A program made the position numbers and the translations under genes. The notes beneath the pieces are model-generated. The model saw only the letters and a list, made by a program, of their open reading frames with translations, did not search any database and was not told where the DNA came from. From Cellulomonas sp. Leaf395 (lineage in GTDB: Bacteria > Actinomycetota > Actinomycetes > Actinomycetales > Cellulomonadaceae), in assembly GCF_001424125.1 (NCBI RefSeq), contig NZ_LMQI01000004.1:124001-188000 (forward strand): 64,000 nt of DNA, given 5' to 3'. Below, one piece after another: positions 1 through 9,258 of this stretch (position 1 is the first letter of the stretch; the number at the start of each line of letters is the position of its first letter).

Positions 1-177
1 GGCCGGGCTCGGGGGGACCCCCTCGGTCGGCCAGTGCTGGACAGCCGCGACGAACGCGTCCTGGACGGCTTCCTCGGCGACGTCGAGGTCACCGAAGGAC
101 CGGGCGAGGACGGCAACCGCGCGACCGTGCGCGGCGCGGAAGACCCGCGCGATCGCATCCTCGTCCGCAGCGGTCAC
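1..177 (-). CDS. ECF-type RNA polymerase sigma factor, N-terminal part (cut by window edge)
   Basis: The minus strand reads from a GTG at 175-177 into a protein starting MTAADEDAIARVFRAAHG and continuing with the region-2-like stretch DVAEEAVQDAFVAAVQHWP, which is the pattern of extracytoplasmic-function sigma factors of the large group that is paired with YCII-domain proteins. Only about 59 residues are in the window. The GTG overlaps the TAG stop of the upstream YCII gene by one base, so the two are probably translationally coupled. The regulon cannot be read from the sequence. Confidence 0.8.
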   Translation of the reverse strand, partial: MTAADEDAIARVFRAAHGRAVAVLARSFGDLDVAEEAVQDAFVAAVQHWPTEGVPPSPA

Positions 178-518
178 TAGTACCGGAAGGGTCGGACCTC
201 GATGGGGAGCCCGGTGGCGACGGCCAGCTGCCCGCCCCAGTCCATCGCTGCGTCGAGGTCGTCGACGTCGATGATCGTGAAGCCGCCCAGGTGCTCCCTG
301 GCCTCGACGAACGGGCCGTCGGTGGTGACCACCTCGCCGTCCTTCGCGCGCAGGACCGTGGCCGTGCTCGGGTCGTGCAGCCCGCCGGCGTAGACCCAGA
401 TACCGGCGTCGCGCATGGCCTCGTCGACCGCTCCGACGGCCTGCATGATCGGTTCGAGGAACTCGGGGGCGGGCGTGGGTCCGTCGGGCTCCAGCACGCT
501 CAGCAGGTAGTGGCTCAT
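177..518 (-). CDS. YCII-related (YciI/DGPF) domain protein
   Basis: A 113-residue protein with the alpha-beta ferredoxin-like YCII fold signature: N-terminal MSHYLLSVLEP and the family hallmark DGPF at about residue 67 followed by EAREHLGGFTIIDVDD. YCII proteins are small, mostly uncharacterised dimeric proteins; when encoded just before an ECF sigma factor, as here, they are assumed to serve in sensing or stress response with that sigma factor. The start codon is preceded by GAGGAGGACGC-like sequence on the minus strand. Its stop overlaps the sigma factor start by one base. Confidence 0.88.
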   Translation of the reverse strand: MSHYLLSVLEPDGPTPAPEFLEPIMQAVGAVDEAMRDAGIWVYAGGLHDPSTATVLRAKDGEVVTTDGPFVEAREHLGGFTIIDVDDLDAAMDWGGQLAVATGLPIEVRPFRY

Positions 519-613
519 CGCGTCCTCCTCGGTGTGCGGCGCCGGTCCTGCGCCGGCCGCTCACCCTCTGTACGAAGGGGGAGCGGCCGGATCGACAGGG
601 TCCGCCGACCAAA

Positions 614-1459
614 CTATCGAGGCACGTAGTCGAACGTCTCCGGGTCGGGGCCGGTGCGCTCGTCGCGGTTGAGACCGGAGATGTCCGCGACGTCCATGTC
701 GGACAGCTCGAAGTCGAAGATCGCGAAGTTCTCCTCGATCCGGCTGCGCGTCACCGACTTCGGGAACACGATGTCGCCGCGCTGGATGTGCCAGCGGAGC
801 GTCACCTGCGCCGGCGTGCGGCCCAGCGACTCGGCGATCCGCACGATCGTCGGGTCGTCCAGCACCTTGCCCTGGGCGATGGGGCTCCACGCCTCCGTGG
901 CGATGCCGTGCTCGGCGTCGAACGCGCGCACCTCCGCCTGCGTGAGGTAGGGGTGCACCTCGACCTGGTTCACGGCGGGCGTGATCGTGGTCTCGGCGTG
1001 GAGGCGGCGCAGGTGCTGCGGCGTGAAGTTGGAGACGCCGATGGCCTTCGCGCGGCCGGACCGGTAGAAGTCTTCCATCGCCTTCCACGTGTCGACGAAG
1101 TTGCTCACCGTCGGCAGCGGCCAGTGGATGAGGAACAGGTCGACGTACTCGAGGCCGAGCGTGTCGAGCGTCAGGTCGAACGCGATCGCTGCGTCCTCCG
1201 GGTCGTGCGCGTCGTTGTTGAGCTTGCTGGTGATGAAGACCTCGTCGCGAGCGAGCCCGGAGGCGGCGACGGCCTCCCCGACGCCCTGCTCGTTCTTGTA
1301 CATCTGCGCGGTGTCGATGTGGCGGTAGCCCACCTCGAACGCCTGCAGGACCGCGTCCTTGGTCTCCGCGGGGTCGATCTGGAAGACGCCGAAGCCCAGC
1401 TGGGGGATCTGCACGCCGGTGTTCAGGGTGATGTTCGGGACTGTGCTCATGCCTCCCAT
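614..1459 (-). CDS. Aldo/keto reductase (2,5-diketo-D-gluconate reductase type)
   Basis: A 281-residue NADPH-dependent aldo/keto reductase. It shows the N-terminal LGFGVFQIDP, the catalytic Asp/Tyr segment DTAQMYKNE, the lysine segment SKLNND, the catalytic His in LIHWPLP, and the GVSNF and cofactor-binding PKSVTRSRIEENF motifs near the C-terminus. The length is normal for the family. I place the start at the ATG at 1457-1459, because GGAGGGG lies five bases upstream; the next ATG, at 1448-1450, has its purine-rich stretch too close. The gene is divergent from the SDR gene and shares a short intergenic region holding a dyad. Substrate is unknown. Confidence 0.88.
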   Translation of the reverse strand: MGGMSTVPNITLNTGVQIPQLGFGVFQIDPAETKDAVLQAFEVGYRHIDTAQMYKNEQGVGEAVAASGLARDEVFITSKLNNDAHDPEDAAIAFDLTLDTLGLEYVDLFLIHWPLPTVSNFVDTWKAMEDFYRSGRAKAIGVSNFTPQHLRRLHAETTITPAVNQVEVHPYLTQAEVRAFDAEHGIATEAWSPIAQGKVLDDPTIVRIAESLGRTPAQVTLRWHIQRGDIVFPKSVTRSRIEENFAIFDFELSDMDVADISGLNRDERTGPDPETFDYVPR

Positions 1460-1488
1460 TCGAACCCCTCCGGAGCATCGGCGCATGC

Positions 1489-1513
1489 TACCGTGCCAAC
1501 TAACCAGTTGGTT
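1489..1513. promoter_or_regulatory. Divergent promoter region with a TetR-type dyad
   Basis: Between the aldo/keto reductase and the SDR gene lies the imperfect palindrome AACTAACCAGTTGGTT at 1498-1513 (six of eight arm positions pair). A TACCGT stretch at 1489-1494 could be the -10 of the SDR promoter, putting the dyad at the transcription start. The TetR gene at the end of the SDR operon is the obvious candidate repressor. The assignment is inference from position and symmetry. Confidence 0.5.
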
Positions 1514-1536
1514 GCCCCCCTCCCGAGGAGCCCTCG

Positions 1537-2454
1537 ATGTACGTCGTCCCCGACCAGACCGGACGCACGGTCGTCGTCACCGGAGCCAACAGCGGGACCG
1601 GTCGGGAAGCCGCGGAGCGTCTCGCCGCCGCCGGCGCCCACGTCGTCCTTGCGGTCCGTAGCGCGGAGAAGGGCGAGAAGGCGCTCGCGGAGATCCTCGC
1701 GGCCCACCCCGACGCCTCCGCCGAGGTGCGGATCATCGATCTTGCAGCGCTCGCGTCCGTCCAAGCCTTCGCCGACGACCTGAGCCGCGACCTGCCGCAC
1801 CTCGACACCTTGATCAACAACGCCGGCGTGATGACCCCGCCCACCCGGTTCGAGACCGAGGACGGGTTCGAGCTGCAGCTGGGCACCAACTACCTCGGCC
1901 CGTTCGCGTTGACCACCCGCCTCCTACCCCTCCTGCTCGCGGCACCCGACGGGCGGGTCACCACGATGAGCAGCGGCATGGCGAACGTGGGCCGCATCCG
2001 GTTCGACGACCTGCAGTGGACCCGCCGCCGCTACAGCCCCTCGCGGTCGTACGCGCAGTCCAAGCTGGCCGACCTCCTGCTGGCCCGACACCTCGCCCGG
2101 GTCTCGATGCAGCGCGGCTGGGCGCTGCGCAGCAACGCGGCCCACCCGGGGTTCACGCAGACCAACCTCCAGACCGCGGGCGCGTCGCTCGGCAGCGACA
2201 CCGTCCACCGCGCGTCCATCGGCAAGCTGCCGTTCGTGCCGTCGCAGCTGCCCCCCGAGGGTGCCGAGCCGATGCTGTTCGCGGCCGCCGACCCGCGTGC
2301 CGTCGAGGGCGGCTACTACGGCCCGAGCGGTCGGTTCGAGCTCGTCGGCCCCACCGGTCCCGCTCGGCTCAACCGGCGCATGCGCGACGACGACGTCGCG
2401 GCCCGCCTGTGGGCGGTCGCCGAGGATCTCACCGGCACGGCCCTGCCCGCCTGA
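1537..2454 (+). CDS. SDR family NAD(P)-dependent oxidoreductase
   Basis: A 305-residue short-chain dehydrogenase/reductase of the retinol-dehydrogenase-like type. The cofactor motif [12 protein letters not shown] is at about residues 15-26, the NNAG motif is in [11 protein letters not shown], and the catalytic YxxxK is YAQSK. The start ATG is preceded by GAGGAG. The stop TGA overlaps the ATG of the downstream TetR gene by one base, so enzyme and regulator are one operon. Substrate is unknown. Confidence 0.9.
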   Translation: MYVVPDQTGRTVVVTGANSGTGREAAERLAAAGAHVVLAVRSAEKGEKALAEILAAHPDASAEVRIIDLAALASVQAFADDLSRDLPHLDTLINNAGVMTPPTRFETEDGFELQLGTNYLGPFALTTRLLPLLLAAPDGRVTTMSSGMANVGRIRFDDLQWTRRRYSPSRSYAQSKLADLLLARHLARVSMQRGWALRSNAAHPGFTQTNLQTAGASLGSDTVHRASIGKLPFVPSQLPPEGAEPMLFAAADPRAVEGGYYGPSGRFELVGPTGPARLNRRMRDDDVAARLWAVAEDLTGTALPA

Positions 2455-2966
2455 TGGCCCCCGACACCCCGCGACGGATCCTCGACGCGGCCGCCGACGA
2501 GTTCGCCGAGCGCGGGCTGGCCGGCGCGCGGGTGGACCGGATCGCGGAGCGGGCCGCCGCGAACAAGCAGCGGATCTACGCCTACTTCGGCAGCAAGGAC
2601 CAGCTGTTCGACCGGGTGGTCGAGGACAGGATCGAACAGCTGCTGGACGCGGTGCCGTTCGACCCGGTCGACCTGCCCGGCTACGCGGTCCGGCTCTGGG
2701 AGTTCAACATCGCGCACCCGTCGCTGGTGCGGCTCCTCCTGTGGCACGCGCTGGAGCGGCCCGGTGTGCAGCTGTCGCACTCGGTGTCCTCGCACGCCCG
2801 GAAGGTGGCCGCGCTCCGTGCTGTGCGGGCGGACGACGACTGGCCCGCGGACCGGCTGCTCGGTCAGGTGCTCGCGCTGGTGCACGGCGTCACGCTCGCC
2901 CCCGCGCCGGACCCGGACCAGGTCCGCGCGGACCTGCACCGCGCCGTCGGCCGGCTGGTGGGCTGA
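2454..2966 (+). CDS. TetR family transcriptional regulator
   Basis: A 170-residue protein with the TetR N-terminal DNA-binding domain: RILDAAADEFAERGLAGARVDRIAERAAANKQRIYAYFGSKDQLF without gaps, the usual helix-turn-helix plus YxYFGSKxxL signature. The C-terminal ligand domain is rather short. It begins inside the stop codon of the SDR gene, so it is probably the local regulator of that gene and perhaps of the divergent aldo/keto reductase through the dyad at 1498-1513. Confidence 0.9.
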   Translation: MAPDTPRRILDAAADEFAERGLAGARVDRIAERAAANKQRIYAYFGSKDQLFDRVVEDRIEQLLDAVPFDPVDLPGYAVRLWEFNIAHPSLVRLLLWHALERPGVQLSHSVSSHARKVAALRAVRADDDWPADRLLGQVLALVHGVTLAPAPDPDQVRADLHRAVGRLVG

Positions 2967-3102
2967 CAGGCTCGACCGCCGCTCGGGTCGGCTCGTGGCG
3001 GGCGGCGTCGACCGTCGGTGTCGGTGGTCGGTGGAAAGGTCGTGCTCGCGCGCGTGCGCGCGTGGCACCCTGCCTGTGACCGACCTGCAAAGGAGCTCCG
3101 GC

Positions 3103-4419
3103 ATGTCGCACCCCCTCGCTTCTCTCATCACCGGACCCGTGCTCACCCCGGACGAGGAGGGGTTCGCCGACGAGGTCGCCCCCCACAACCGCGCTGTCGT
3201 GAACAGCCCCGACGTCGTCGTCGGTGCGACGAGCACCGAGGACGTCGTGGCGGCCATGCGCTGGGCCGCCGAGCAGGGCGTGCACCTGACCGTGCTGGCC
3301 ACGGGGCACGGCGCGACCACCCCCGTGACGTCCGGCGTCCTGCTGACCACCCGCCGCCTCGGCGGCGTCGAGGTGGACCCGGAAGCCAGGGTCGCGACGA
3401 TCGGCGCCGGCGCCCGGTGGACCGACGTCATCCCCGCCGCCGACGCGCACGGGCTCAACCCGGTCGCCGGCTCGTCCGCCAACGTCGGCGTCGCCGGCTA
3501 CCTGCTCGGCGGGGGGATCGGGCCGTTCGCCCGGAGCCATGGGTTCAGCTCCGACCGGGTGGAGTCGTTCACCGTCGTGACCGGGACGGGGGAGGTGGTC
3601 GAGGCGTCGGCCGACGAGCACCCCGACCTGTTCTGGGGGCTCCGTGGCGGCAAGGTCGGCCTCGGCGTGGTGACGCAGGTGCGGGTGCGGCTCGTCGCGA
3701 TCCCCGAGCTGTACGCCGGCTCGCTCTTCTTCGACGCCGAGCACATCGAGACGGCCCTGCGCGGCTGGATCGCGTGGACGGCCACCGCGGACGCGCAGAC
3801 AACCACCAGCGCGGCGATCGTCACGTTCCCCGACCTGGAGGTCGTCCCGCCGCACCTGCGTGGACGGACGGCACTGACCCTGCGGGTCGCGCGGCCCGGC
3901 GACGAGGCCGCGGGCGCGGCGGCCACCGCACCCCTGCGGGCGCTCGCGCCGACGTTCCTGGACGCGGTCGGCGTGCTGCCGGTCGCACGCGCGGCGGAGA
4001 TCCACAACGAGCCCGTCCATCCCGCGCCCAGCTGGACGCGGGGGATCATGCTCAGCCACGCGGACGACGACCTCGCGACCGCCTGGCTCGGCGCGGTCGG
4101 GCCGGGGACCGATCAGCCGTTCGTGGCCGCCGAGCTGCGCCACGTCGACGGCGCCACCGGGGTGGACGTGCCCGGCGGGTCAGCCGTCGCGGGACGGACG
4201 GCGGCGTTCGTCGCCGGTGTCGTCGGCCTCGACCCGGCGCAGTTCGACACGGTGCTGCCCGCGGCGGCTGCGGCCGTCGCTGATGCGGTGGCTCCCTGGA
4301 CGGCGGCGGAGCTCAACCCGAACTTCGCCGGGAGAGGGGCCGCGGTGTGGGACCCGGCGACGGCAGACCGTCTGCAGCTGCTGCGCCGGACCTACGACCC
4401 GGACGGCGTTCTCGCGTGA
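3103..4419 (+). CDS. FAD-linked oxidase (PCMH/berberine-bridge type)
   Basis: A 438-residue flavoprotein oxidase of the vanillyl-alcohol-oxidase superfamily. The FAD-binding PCMH domain is seen as VVVGATSTEDVVAAMRWA, then ATGHGATTPV, where the GHG histidine sits at the place of the usual flavin-linking His, then SSANVGVAGYLLGGGIG, where the position of the second, cysteinyl link carries Ala. The C-terminal ELNPNFAGRG, WDPAT and RRTYDPDGVLA segment matches the berberine-bridge tail. So at most mono-covalent flavin is expected. AAAGGAG at 3089-3095 sets the start at 3103. It stands alone between a TetR gene and a penicillin-binding protein; substrate unknown. Confidence 0.88.
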   Translation: MSHPLASLITGPVLTPDEEGFADEVAPHNRAVVNSPDVVVGATSTEDVVAAMRWAAEQGVHLTVLATGHGATTPVTSGVLLTTRRLGGVEVDPEARVATIGAGARWTDVIPAADAHGLNPVAGSSANVGVAGYLLGGGIGPFARSHGFSSDRVESFTVVTGTGEVVEASADEHPDLFWGLRGGKVGLGVVTQVRVRLVAIPELYAGSLFFDAEHIETALRGWIAWTATADAQTTTSAAIVTFPDLEVVPPHLRGRTALTLRVARPGDEAAGAAATAPLRALAPTFLDAVGVLPVARAAEIHNEPVHPAPSWTRGIMLSHADDDLATAWLGAVGPGTDQPFVAAELRHVDGATGVDVPGGSAVAGRTAAFVAGVVGLDPAQFDTVLPAAAAAVADAVAPWTAAELNPNFAGRGAAVWDPATADRLQLLRRTYDPDGVLA

Positions 4420-4563
4420 CCGCTGTCTGGGGAGGAGTGGTGAAGGGTGCTCCGTTTTCACCCGCTCGACCGTCGGGCGGTGACACGCTCTCGGAGCGTC
4501 GCCCCCGCACCCGTAGCAGTGTGCCGTGAGCGCGACCGAGCCGTGACGTGACGAGAGGACAGC

Positions 4564-6546
4564 ATGACGTTCGCAGGGGAACGGGCAGCATCCAGACGAC
4601 GACTCCTCGGTGGTGGGATCGCTCTCGCGACCGTCGCCGCCGGTCTGGCCGCGTGCTCGGCCGAGCCGCCGGGGCCCGACACCGCGACGAAGGCGCTCGC
4701 GACAGCGCTCGCCTCCGGCGACTTCGCCAAGGCGCCGTTCGCCGGCGGCACCGGGGACACGTCGGCAGCGACCGCCGCCAGGACCGCGGCGTACGAGGGC
4801 CTCGCCCCGTGGCAGCCGGAGGTCGCCGTCGTCTCGACGACCATCGACGAGCAGGACAAGGACCTCGCCACGGTGACCCTCGGGTACACGTGGGACGTCG
4901 ACGAGAGCGACGCCGACTGGACGTACGAGACGCGCGCGAAGCTCGCCCGGGACGACGAGGACGTCTGGCACGCGACGTGGTCGCCCTCGCTCCTGGCGCC
5001 CGACCTCGTCGCGGGCGAGGTCCTCACCGTGGAGCGGGCGCGGGCGGACCGCGCGAACGTGCTCGGTGCGGGCGGTGCCGTGATCGTCGAGCCACGCCTG
5101 GTCCACCGCCTCGGCATCGACAAGACGCAGATCGCCGCCCCCGAGCAGGACGCGGCCGCGCGTGAGCTCGCAGGTGCCCTCGAGATCGACCCCGAGGCGT
5201 ACGCGAGCAAGGTCGCCGCGGCGGGCGAGAAGGCGTTCATCGAGGCGATCACCGTCCGTGACGGCGACCCGAACTACGACGTCGCGGCCCTCGGAGTGCT
5301 GCCCGGCGTGAACGACGTCACCGACACGGTGCCGCTCGCTCCCACCCGCCAGTTCGCCCGCCCGATCCTCGGGACGGTCGGGCCGGCCACCGCGGAGATC
5401 ATCGAGAAGTCGGACGGGGCCGTCTCGGACGGCGACCTCGCGGGCCTGTCCGGGCTCCAGCGCCAGTACGACGCCCAGCTGCGCGGGCTGCCCGGCCTCA
5501 CGATCACCGCGTCGCAGGCCGACGGCACGGCCCCGCGCCAGCTCTACACGGTCGAGCCCACCCCGGGCACGCCGCTCACGACGACGCTCGACGTCGGGCT
5601 GCAGAACGCGGCCGAGTCCGTGGTCGCCTCGGTCACGCCCGCCAGCGCCGTCGTCGCCATCCGGCCGTCCACCGGGGACGTGCTCGCCGCGGCCAGCGGT
5701 GCCGGCGGTGAGGGGATGTCGACAGCGACCCTGGGCCAGTTCGCGCCGGGCTCGACGTTCAAGGTCGCGTCCGCGCTGGCGCTCCTGCGGTCCGGGCTGA
5801 CCGCCGACGGTGACACCACCTGCCCGGCGACGGTCACGGTCGACGGTCGGTCGTTCACCAACTTCCCCGAGTACCCGGCGGACAAGCTGGGCACCATCCC
5901 GCTGAGGACGGCCTTCGCCCACTCGTGCAACACCGCCTTCATCTCGGCACGTGACGCGGCGGACCAGGACGCGCTCATCGACGCCGCCGGGTCGCTCGGC
6001 CTCGACCCCCATGCCTCGCTCGGGTTCCCCGCGTTCCTCGGGGACGTCCCCGGTGACTCGGACGGCACCGACCATGCCGCGTCGATGATCGGGCAGGGAC
6101 GCGTCCTGGCGTCACCGCTCGGCATGGCGACCGTGGCCGCGTCGGTGGCCCGCGGCGAGACCGTGGTTCCGCGTCTCGTGGTCACGGCGGACGATGCGGC
6201 GACACAGGAGCCGACCGACGACGACACCGCGTCCAGCGGAGAGCCGACCGACGCCCCCCGACCGATCGTCCCGCTGACCGCGGACGAGGCCGCGACGCTG
6301 CACCAGCTGATGCGGGGCGTGGTGACGGAGGGTGGCGCGACGTTCCTGCTGGACGTCCCGGGCGACGAGGTGGCTGCCAAGACGGGCACCGCGCAGTTCG
6401 GCGAGGCCGACAACCTGCAGAACCACGTGTGGATGATCGCGATCCAGGGTGACCTGGCCGTCGCGGTGTTCGTCGACGTCGGCGAGTACGGGTCGACCAC
6501 CGCCGGGCCGCTGCTGGAGGAGTTCCTGCTGGCGGCGCAGGGCTGA
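4564..6546 (+). CDS. Class B penicillin-binding protein (MecA-N plus transpeptidase), lipoprotein-like
   Basis: A 660-residue D,D-transpeptidase. The active-site motifs are STFK (Ser397), SCN (Ser454) and KTGT (Lys606), in the order and spacing of class B penicillin-binding proteins, and the segment at about residues 40-150 looks like the NTF2-like MecA N-terminal domain. The N-terminus is unusual: SRRRLLGGG followed by a hydrophobic stretch and LAAC (Cys31), that is, a twin-arginine-like signal ending in a lipobox rather than a plain membrane anchor. It should crosslink peptidoglycan outside the cell. The 144 bases upstream show no clear regulatory element. Confidence 0.92.
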   Translation: MTFAGERAASRRRLLGGGIALATVAAGLAACSAEPPGPDTATKALATALASGDFAKAPFAGGTGDTSAATAARTAAYEGLAPWQPEVAVVSTTIDEQDKDLATVTLGYTWDVDESDADWTYETRAKLARDDEDVWHATWSPSLLAPDLVAGEVLTVERARADRANVLGAGGAVIVEPRLVHRLGIDKTQIAAPEQDAAARELAGALEIDPEAYASKVAAAGEKAFIEAITVRDGDPNYDVAALGVLPGVNDVTDTVPLAPTRQFARPILGTVGPATAEIIEKSDGAVSDGDLAGLSGLQRQYDAQLRGLPGLTITASQADGTAPRQLYTVEPTPGTPLTTTLDVGLQNAAESVVASVTPASAVVAIRPSTGDVLAAASGAGGEGMSTATLGQFAPGSTFKVASALALLRSGLTADGDTTCPATVTVDGRSFTNFPEYPADKLGTIPLRTAFAHSCNTAFISARDAADQDALIDAAGSLGLDPHASLGFPAFLGDVPGDSDGTDHAASMIGQGRVLASPLGMATVAASVARGETVVPRLVVTADDAATQEPTDDDTASSGEPTDAPRPIVPLTADEAATLHQLMRGVVTEGGATFLLDVPGDEVAAKTGTAQFGEADNLQNHVWMIAIQGDLAVAVFVDVGEYGSTTAGPLLEEFLLAAQG

Positions 6547-6554
6547 CGCGGTGG

Positions 6555-7568
6555 TCAGAGGGCCACGGTCCGGGCGTCCTCGTTCGTGAACGTGTCCAGC
6601 TCGACCAGCAGGAACGCGCCCACGACGAAGATCACGGCGCCGGTCAGCGCTTGGAGGAGATCCACGAACGGCACGAGCGCGCCCTGCGAGCCGCCGGCTC
6701 CAAACCCGCCGGCTCCCGCGACGAGAAGCATCGTCGGGTACAGGCCGTTCCCGAAGACGGCGCCGCCGCCTACCCAGGCAAGGGTGACCGGCACCCAGGT
6801 GGCTCGCTGCGGCGGGCGACGGTAGACCAGGGCAAGAAGACCCACGGCAGCGGCGATCGCGAACAGCGCTGTCCCCGCGTCTGCCAACGCCTCGGCGACC
6901 CCTCGGGCCCCGATGAGACGCGGCGACAGGCCCGACGTCGAACCCAGCGCCCAGGACGACCGTGCGAGCACCACGACCGCGAGCATTCCGGTGATCAGCC
7001 ACACGAACAGGATCAGCACCGACTGGTACGGACCCGTCGGGTGATCGGTGATGCGGCTCCTGAACACCCGCGGCCACCGATCGCGGGCTTAGAGGACGAA
7101 CGACGCGGTGATGCCGATGGCCTGCGCGCCGAAGCTGCCGTAGACCAGGGGGCCGACCCACGGGGCGAGCGACCCGTCGCCCACAGCGGAGGAACCGGTC
7201 AGCGCCGCGACCGCCACGACCGACCCGGTGAAGATGAACGGAGCCAGCAGGCCGATCCCCACCCACGTGGGGGCGAGGACCAGCCACGCAGGTGCGCGGA
7301 GGCCCCACGAATGAGTGAAGGCCAGGATGATCACGATCGCGACGACCTCCATCGCGGCCGTGACCACGTTCCCGCCCCGGACCACGGCGGCACCCAGCGG
7401 TGAGACGGTGCTGATCCCGACGGTCGAGCCCGCGATCCAGAAGAGCTTGAGCGTGAAGTACGGCAGGATCGCGGCGATGGCGAGGTACCCCACGACCAGC
7501 CGGGCTCGGCCGGTCCGCCGCGGCGGGGCGGCGGCCGTGACCGCTGCGAGCGCGCCGGTTGCTTCCAT
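6555..7568 (-). pseudogene. Polytopic membrane protein gene split by one in-frame TAA
   Basis: Read on the minus strand, codons from an ATG at 7566-7568 encode MEATGALAAVTAAAPPRR and then five or so hydrophobic segments up to AQAIGITASFVL, where a TAA at 7089-7091 stops translation. The same frame continues without any other stop as ARDRWPRVFRSRITDHPTGP and several more membrane segments to the stop at 6555. Together this would be a protein of about 337 residues; family members I recall have Tyr at this point (FVLY), one base from TAA. It may be inactive, read through, or made as two pieces, since a GTG at 7065-7067 could restart translation. The function is unknown. A sequencing error is also possible. 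Confidence 0.7.
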
Positions 7569-7691
7569 CGATCGCACATCCCCCATCGTTGAACCGTATG
7601 AGGCGCGTGAAGTCTTTTGTCCAGCGGCGTCGCGGTCCACCGAGGAGCCGCAGGCGAGTCGTGAGGGCGTCGTCGTGAGAGCGTCGGAGTC

Positions 7692-8258
7692 ATGAGTGAC
7701 GACGACACCCGGACGCAGTACGACCGCATGGTCGCGGGCGACTGGTACGAGGCCGACGCCGAGATCCACGCCTTGACGAGTGCCGCGCAGGCCCGCGCGG
7801 AGCGGTTCGCGCAGGCGGTGCGCGACGGCGACGACGACGCCGTCGACCGGCTGCGGGAGCTGCTCGGCTCGCTCGGCGACGGCTCGTGGATCCGCCCGCC
7901 GCTCTACGTCGACCTCGGGGTGCACCTGCACGTCGGTGCGCGGTCGTTCGTGAACTTCGGTCTGGTGGCGCTCGACGTCGCGCACATCCGCATCGGTGAC
8001 GACACGAAGATCGGCCCGAACGTGCAGCTGCTGACGCCGATCCACCCGGTGGACCCGGAGCCGCGCCGCAACAAGCTCGAGGCTGCCAAGCCGATCACCA
8101 TCGGCGACAACGTCTGGCTCGGTGGCGGTGTGATCGTCTGTCCGGGGGTGACCATCGGGAACAACACGGTGGTCGGCGCCGGGGCGGTCGTCACCAAGGA
8201 CCTGCCCGCCAACGTGGTCGCGGTCGGCAACCCGGCCCGCGTGATCAAGGAGATCTGA
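7692..8258 (+). CDS. Sugar O-acetyltransferase (maltose/galactoside acetyltransferase family)
   Basis: A 188-residue left-handed beta-helix acetyltransferase. The N-terminal Mac domain begins TQYDRMVAGDWYEADAEI; hexapeptide repeats run through IGDDTKIGPNVQLLTPIHP, with the catalytic His in the HPVDP segment, and IGDNVWLGGGVIVCPGVTIGNN is split here only by reading. It transfers acetyl from acetyl-CoA to a sugar or similar acceptor in the cytoplasm. Its TGA overlaps the ATG of the next gene by one base, so the two are co-translated. Confidence 0.92.
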   Translation: MSDDDTRTQYDRMVAGDWYEADAEIHALTSAAQARAERFAQAVRDGDDDAVDRLRELLGSLGDGSWIRPPLYVDLGVHLHVGARSFVNFGLVALDVAHIRIGDDTKIGPNVQLLTPIHPVDPEPRRNKLEAAKPITIGDNVWLGGGVIVCPGVTIGNNTVVGAGAVVTKDLPANVVAVGNPARVIKEI

Positions 8259-9220
8259 TGGCAGAGCTGAGGACGGAGCGCGCCGTCGGCGTCATGCTCC
8301 CGCGGGACCTGCCCGCCCACCAGTTCCGGACGTACGCGCAGCGCGCCGAGACGCTCGGGTTCGACGAGCTCTGGGTGGTCGAGGACTGCTTCTTCCGCGG
8401 GGGTGTCGCGCAGGCGGCCGCCGCGCTCGCGATGACCGAGCGGATCCGCCTCGGCATCGGCATCCTGCCCGCCGCGGTGCGAAACGCGGCGTTCACGGCG
8501 ATGGAGGTCGCGACGCTCGCGGAGCTGTTCCCCGGCCGGATCGACGTGGGCATCGGGCACGGGATGCCCGGCTGGATGCGGCAGGTCGACGCGTGGCCGG
8601 CCAGCCAGCTGACGATGCTCGGCGAGCACCTCGACGCGGTGCGGGCGATCCTGACTGGGGCGTCCACCAGCGTCGAGGGCCGATACGTGACGCTCGACGG
8701 CGTCGAGCTGAACACGCCGCCGAGCAGCGTCCCGCGGATCCTGGCGGGGGTCCGGGGACCGAGGTCGCTCGCGCTCGCGGGCCGGTCCGCCGACGGCACG
8801 ATCCTCGCCGAGCCGGTCACGCCGGAGTACGTCGCAGAGGCGCTCCGGCACATCGCGCCGACGCGGGAGCACCGGATCGTCGCGTACTGCGTCGCGGTGG
8901 TCGACGACGACGCCTCAAGCGCCCGCGACGCTGCCCGGCCCGCGCTGGAGTGGATCGGCGACCCGGACTGGGACGTGCACATCGCGCCGTTGCCGTTCGC
9001 CGACGAGTTCCGCGCGCTGCGCGCCGGGGCGGCGAGCCGTGCGGACTTCGCCGCGAGGATGCCCGACGCGTGGGTCGACCAGCTCGCCGTCGTCGGCACC
9101 GTCGAGGGCGCTCGCGCGCGCATCGGGCAGCTGCACGACGCGGGCGTCACGACGGCGGTCCTGATGCCGGTCGGCCCGGACCCGCTGGACGCGCTGGAGG
9201 ACCTGGCGCGGGTGCTCTAG
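8258..9220 (+). CDS. LLM class flavin-dependent oxidoreductase
   Basis: A 320-residue luciferase-like monooxygenase fold protein: the TIM-barrel begins AVGVMLPRDLPAHQF, with the typical AETLGFDELWVVED, MTERIRLGIGILP, ELFPGRIDVGIGHG and PRILAGVRGPRSL segments. These enzymes use FMN or coenzyme F420; the sequence alone does not decide which. The start overlaps the acetyltransferase stop. Confidence 0.88.
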   Translation: MAELRTERAVGVMLPRDLPAHQFRTYAQRAETLGFDELWVVEDCFFRGGVAQAAAALAMTERIRLGIGILPAAVRNAAFTAMEVATLAELFPGRIDVGIGHGMPGWMRQVDAWPASQLTMLGEHLDAVRAILTGASTSVEGRYVTLDGVELNTPPSSVPRILAGVRGPRSLALAGRSADGTILAEPVTPEYVAEALRHIAPTREHRIVAYCVAVVDDDASSARDAARPALEWIGDPDWDVHIAPLPFADEFRALRAGAASRADFAARMPDAWVDQLAVVGTVEGARARIGQLHDAGVTTAVLMPVGPDPLDALEDLARVL

Positions 9221-9258
9221 AAAGACACCCGGCCGGACCCGCCTGGCAGGATGCCGCC

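Noticed and set aside
561-1478. 305-codon minus-strand frame over the aldo/keto reductase
   Set aside because: Arginine-rich composition and complete overlap with the real reductase in another frame.
7089-8045. Long minus-strand extension upstream of the split membrane protein
   Set aside because: Residues before MEATG are antisense to the acetyltransferase gene and Arg/Val-rich; no ribosome site.
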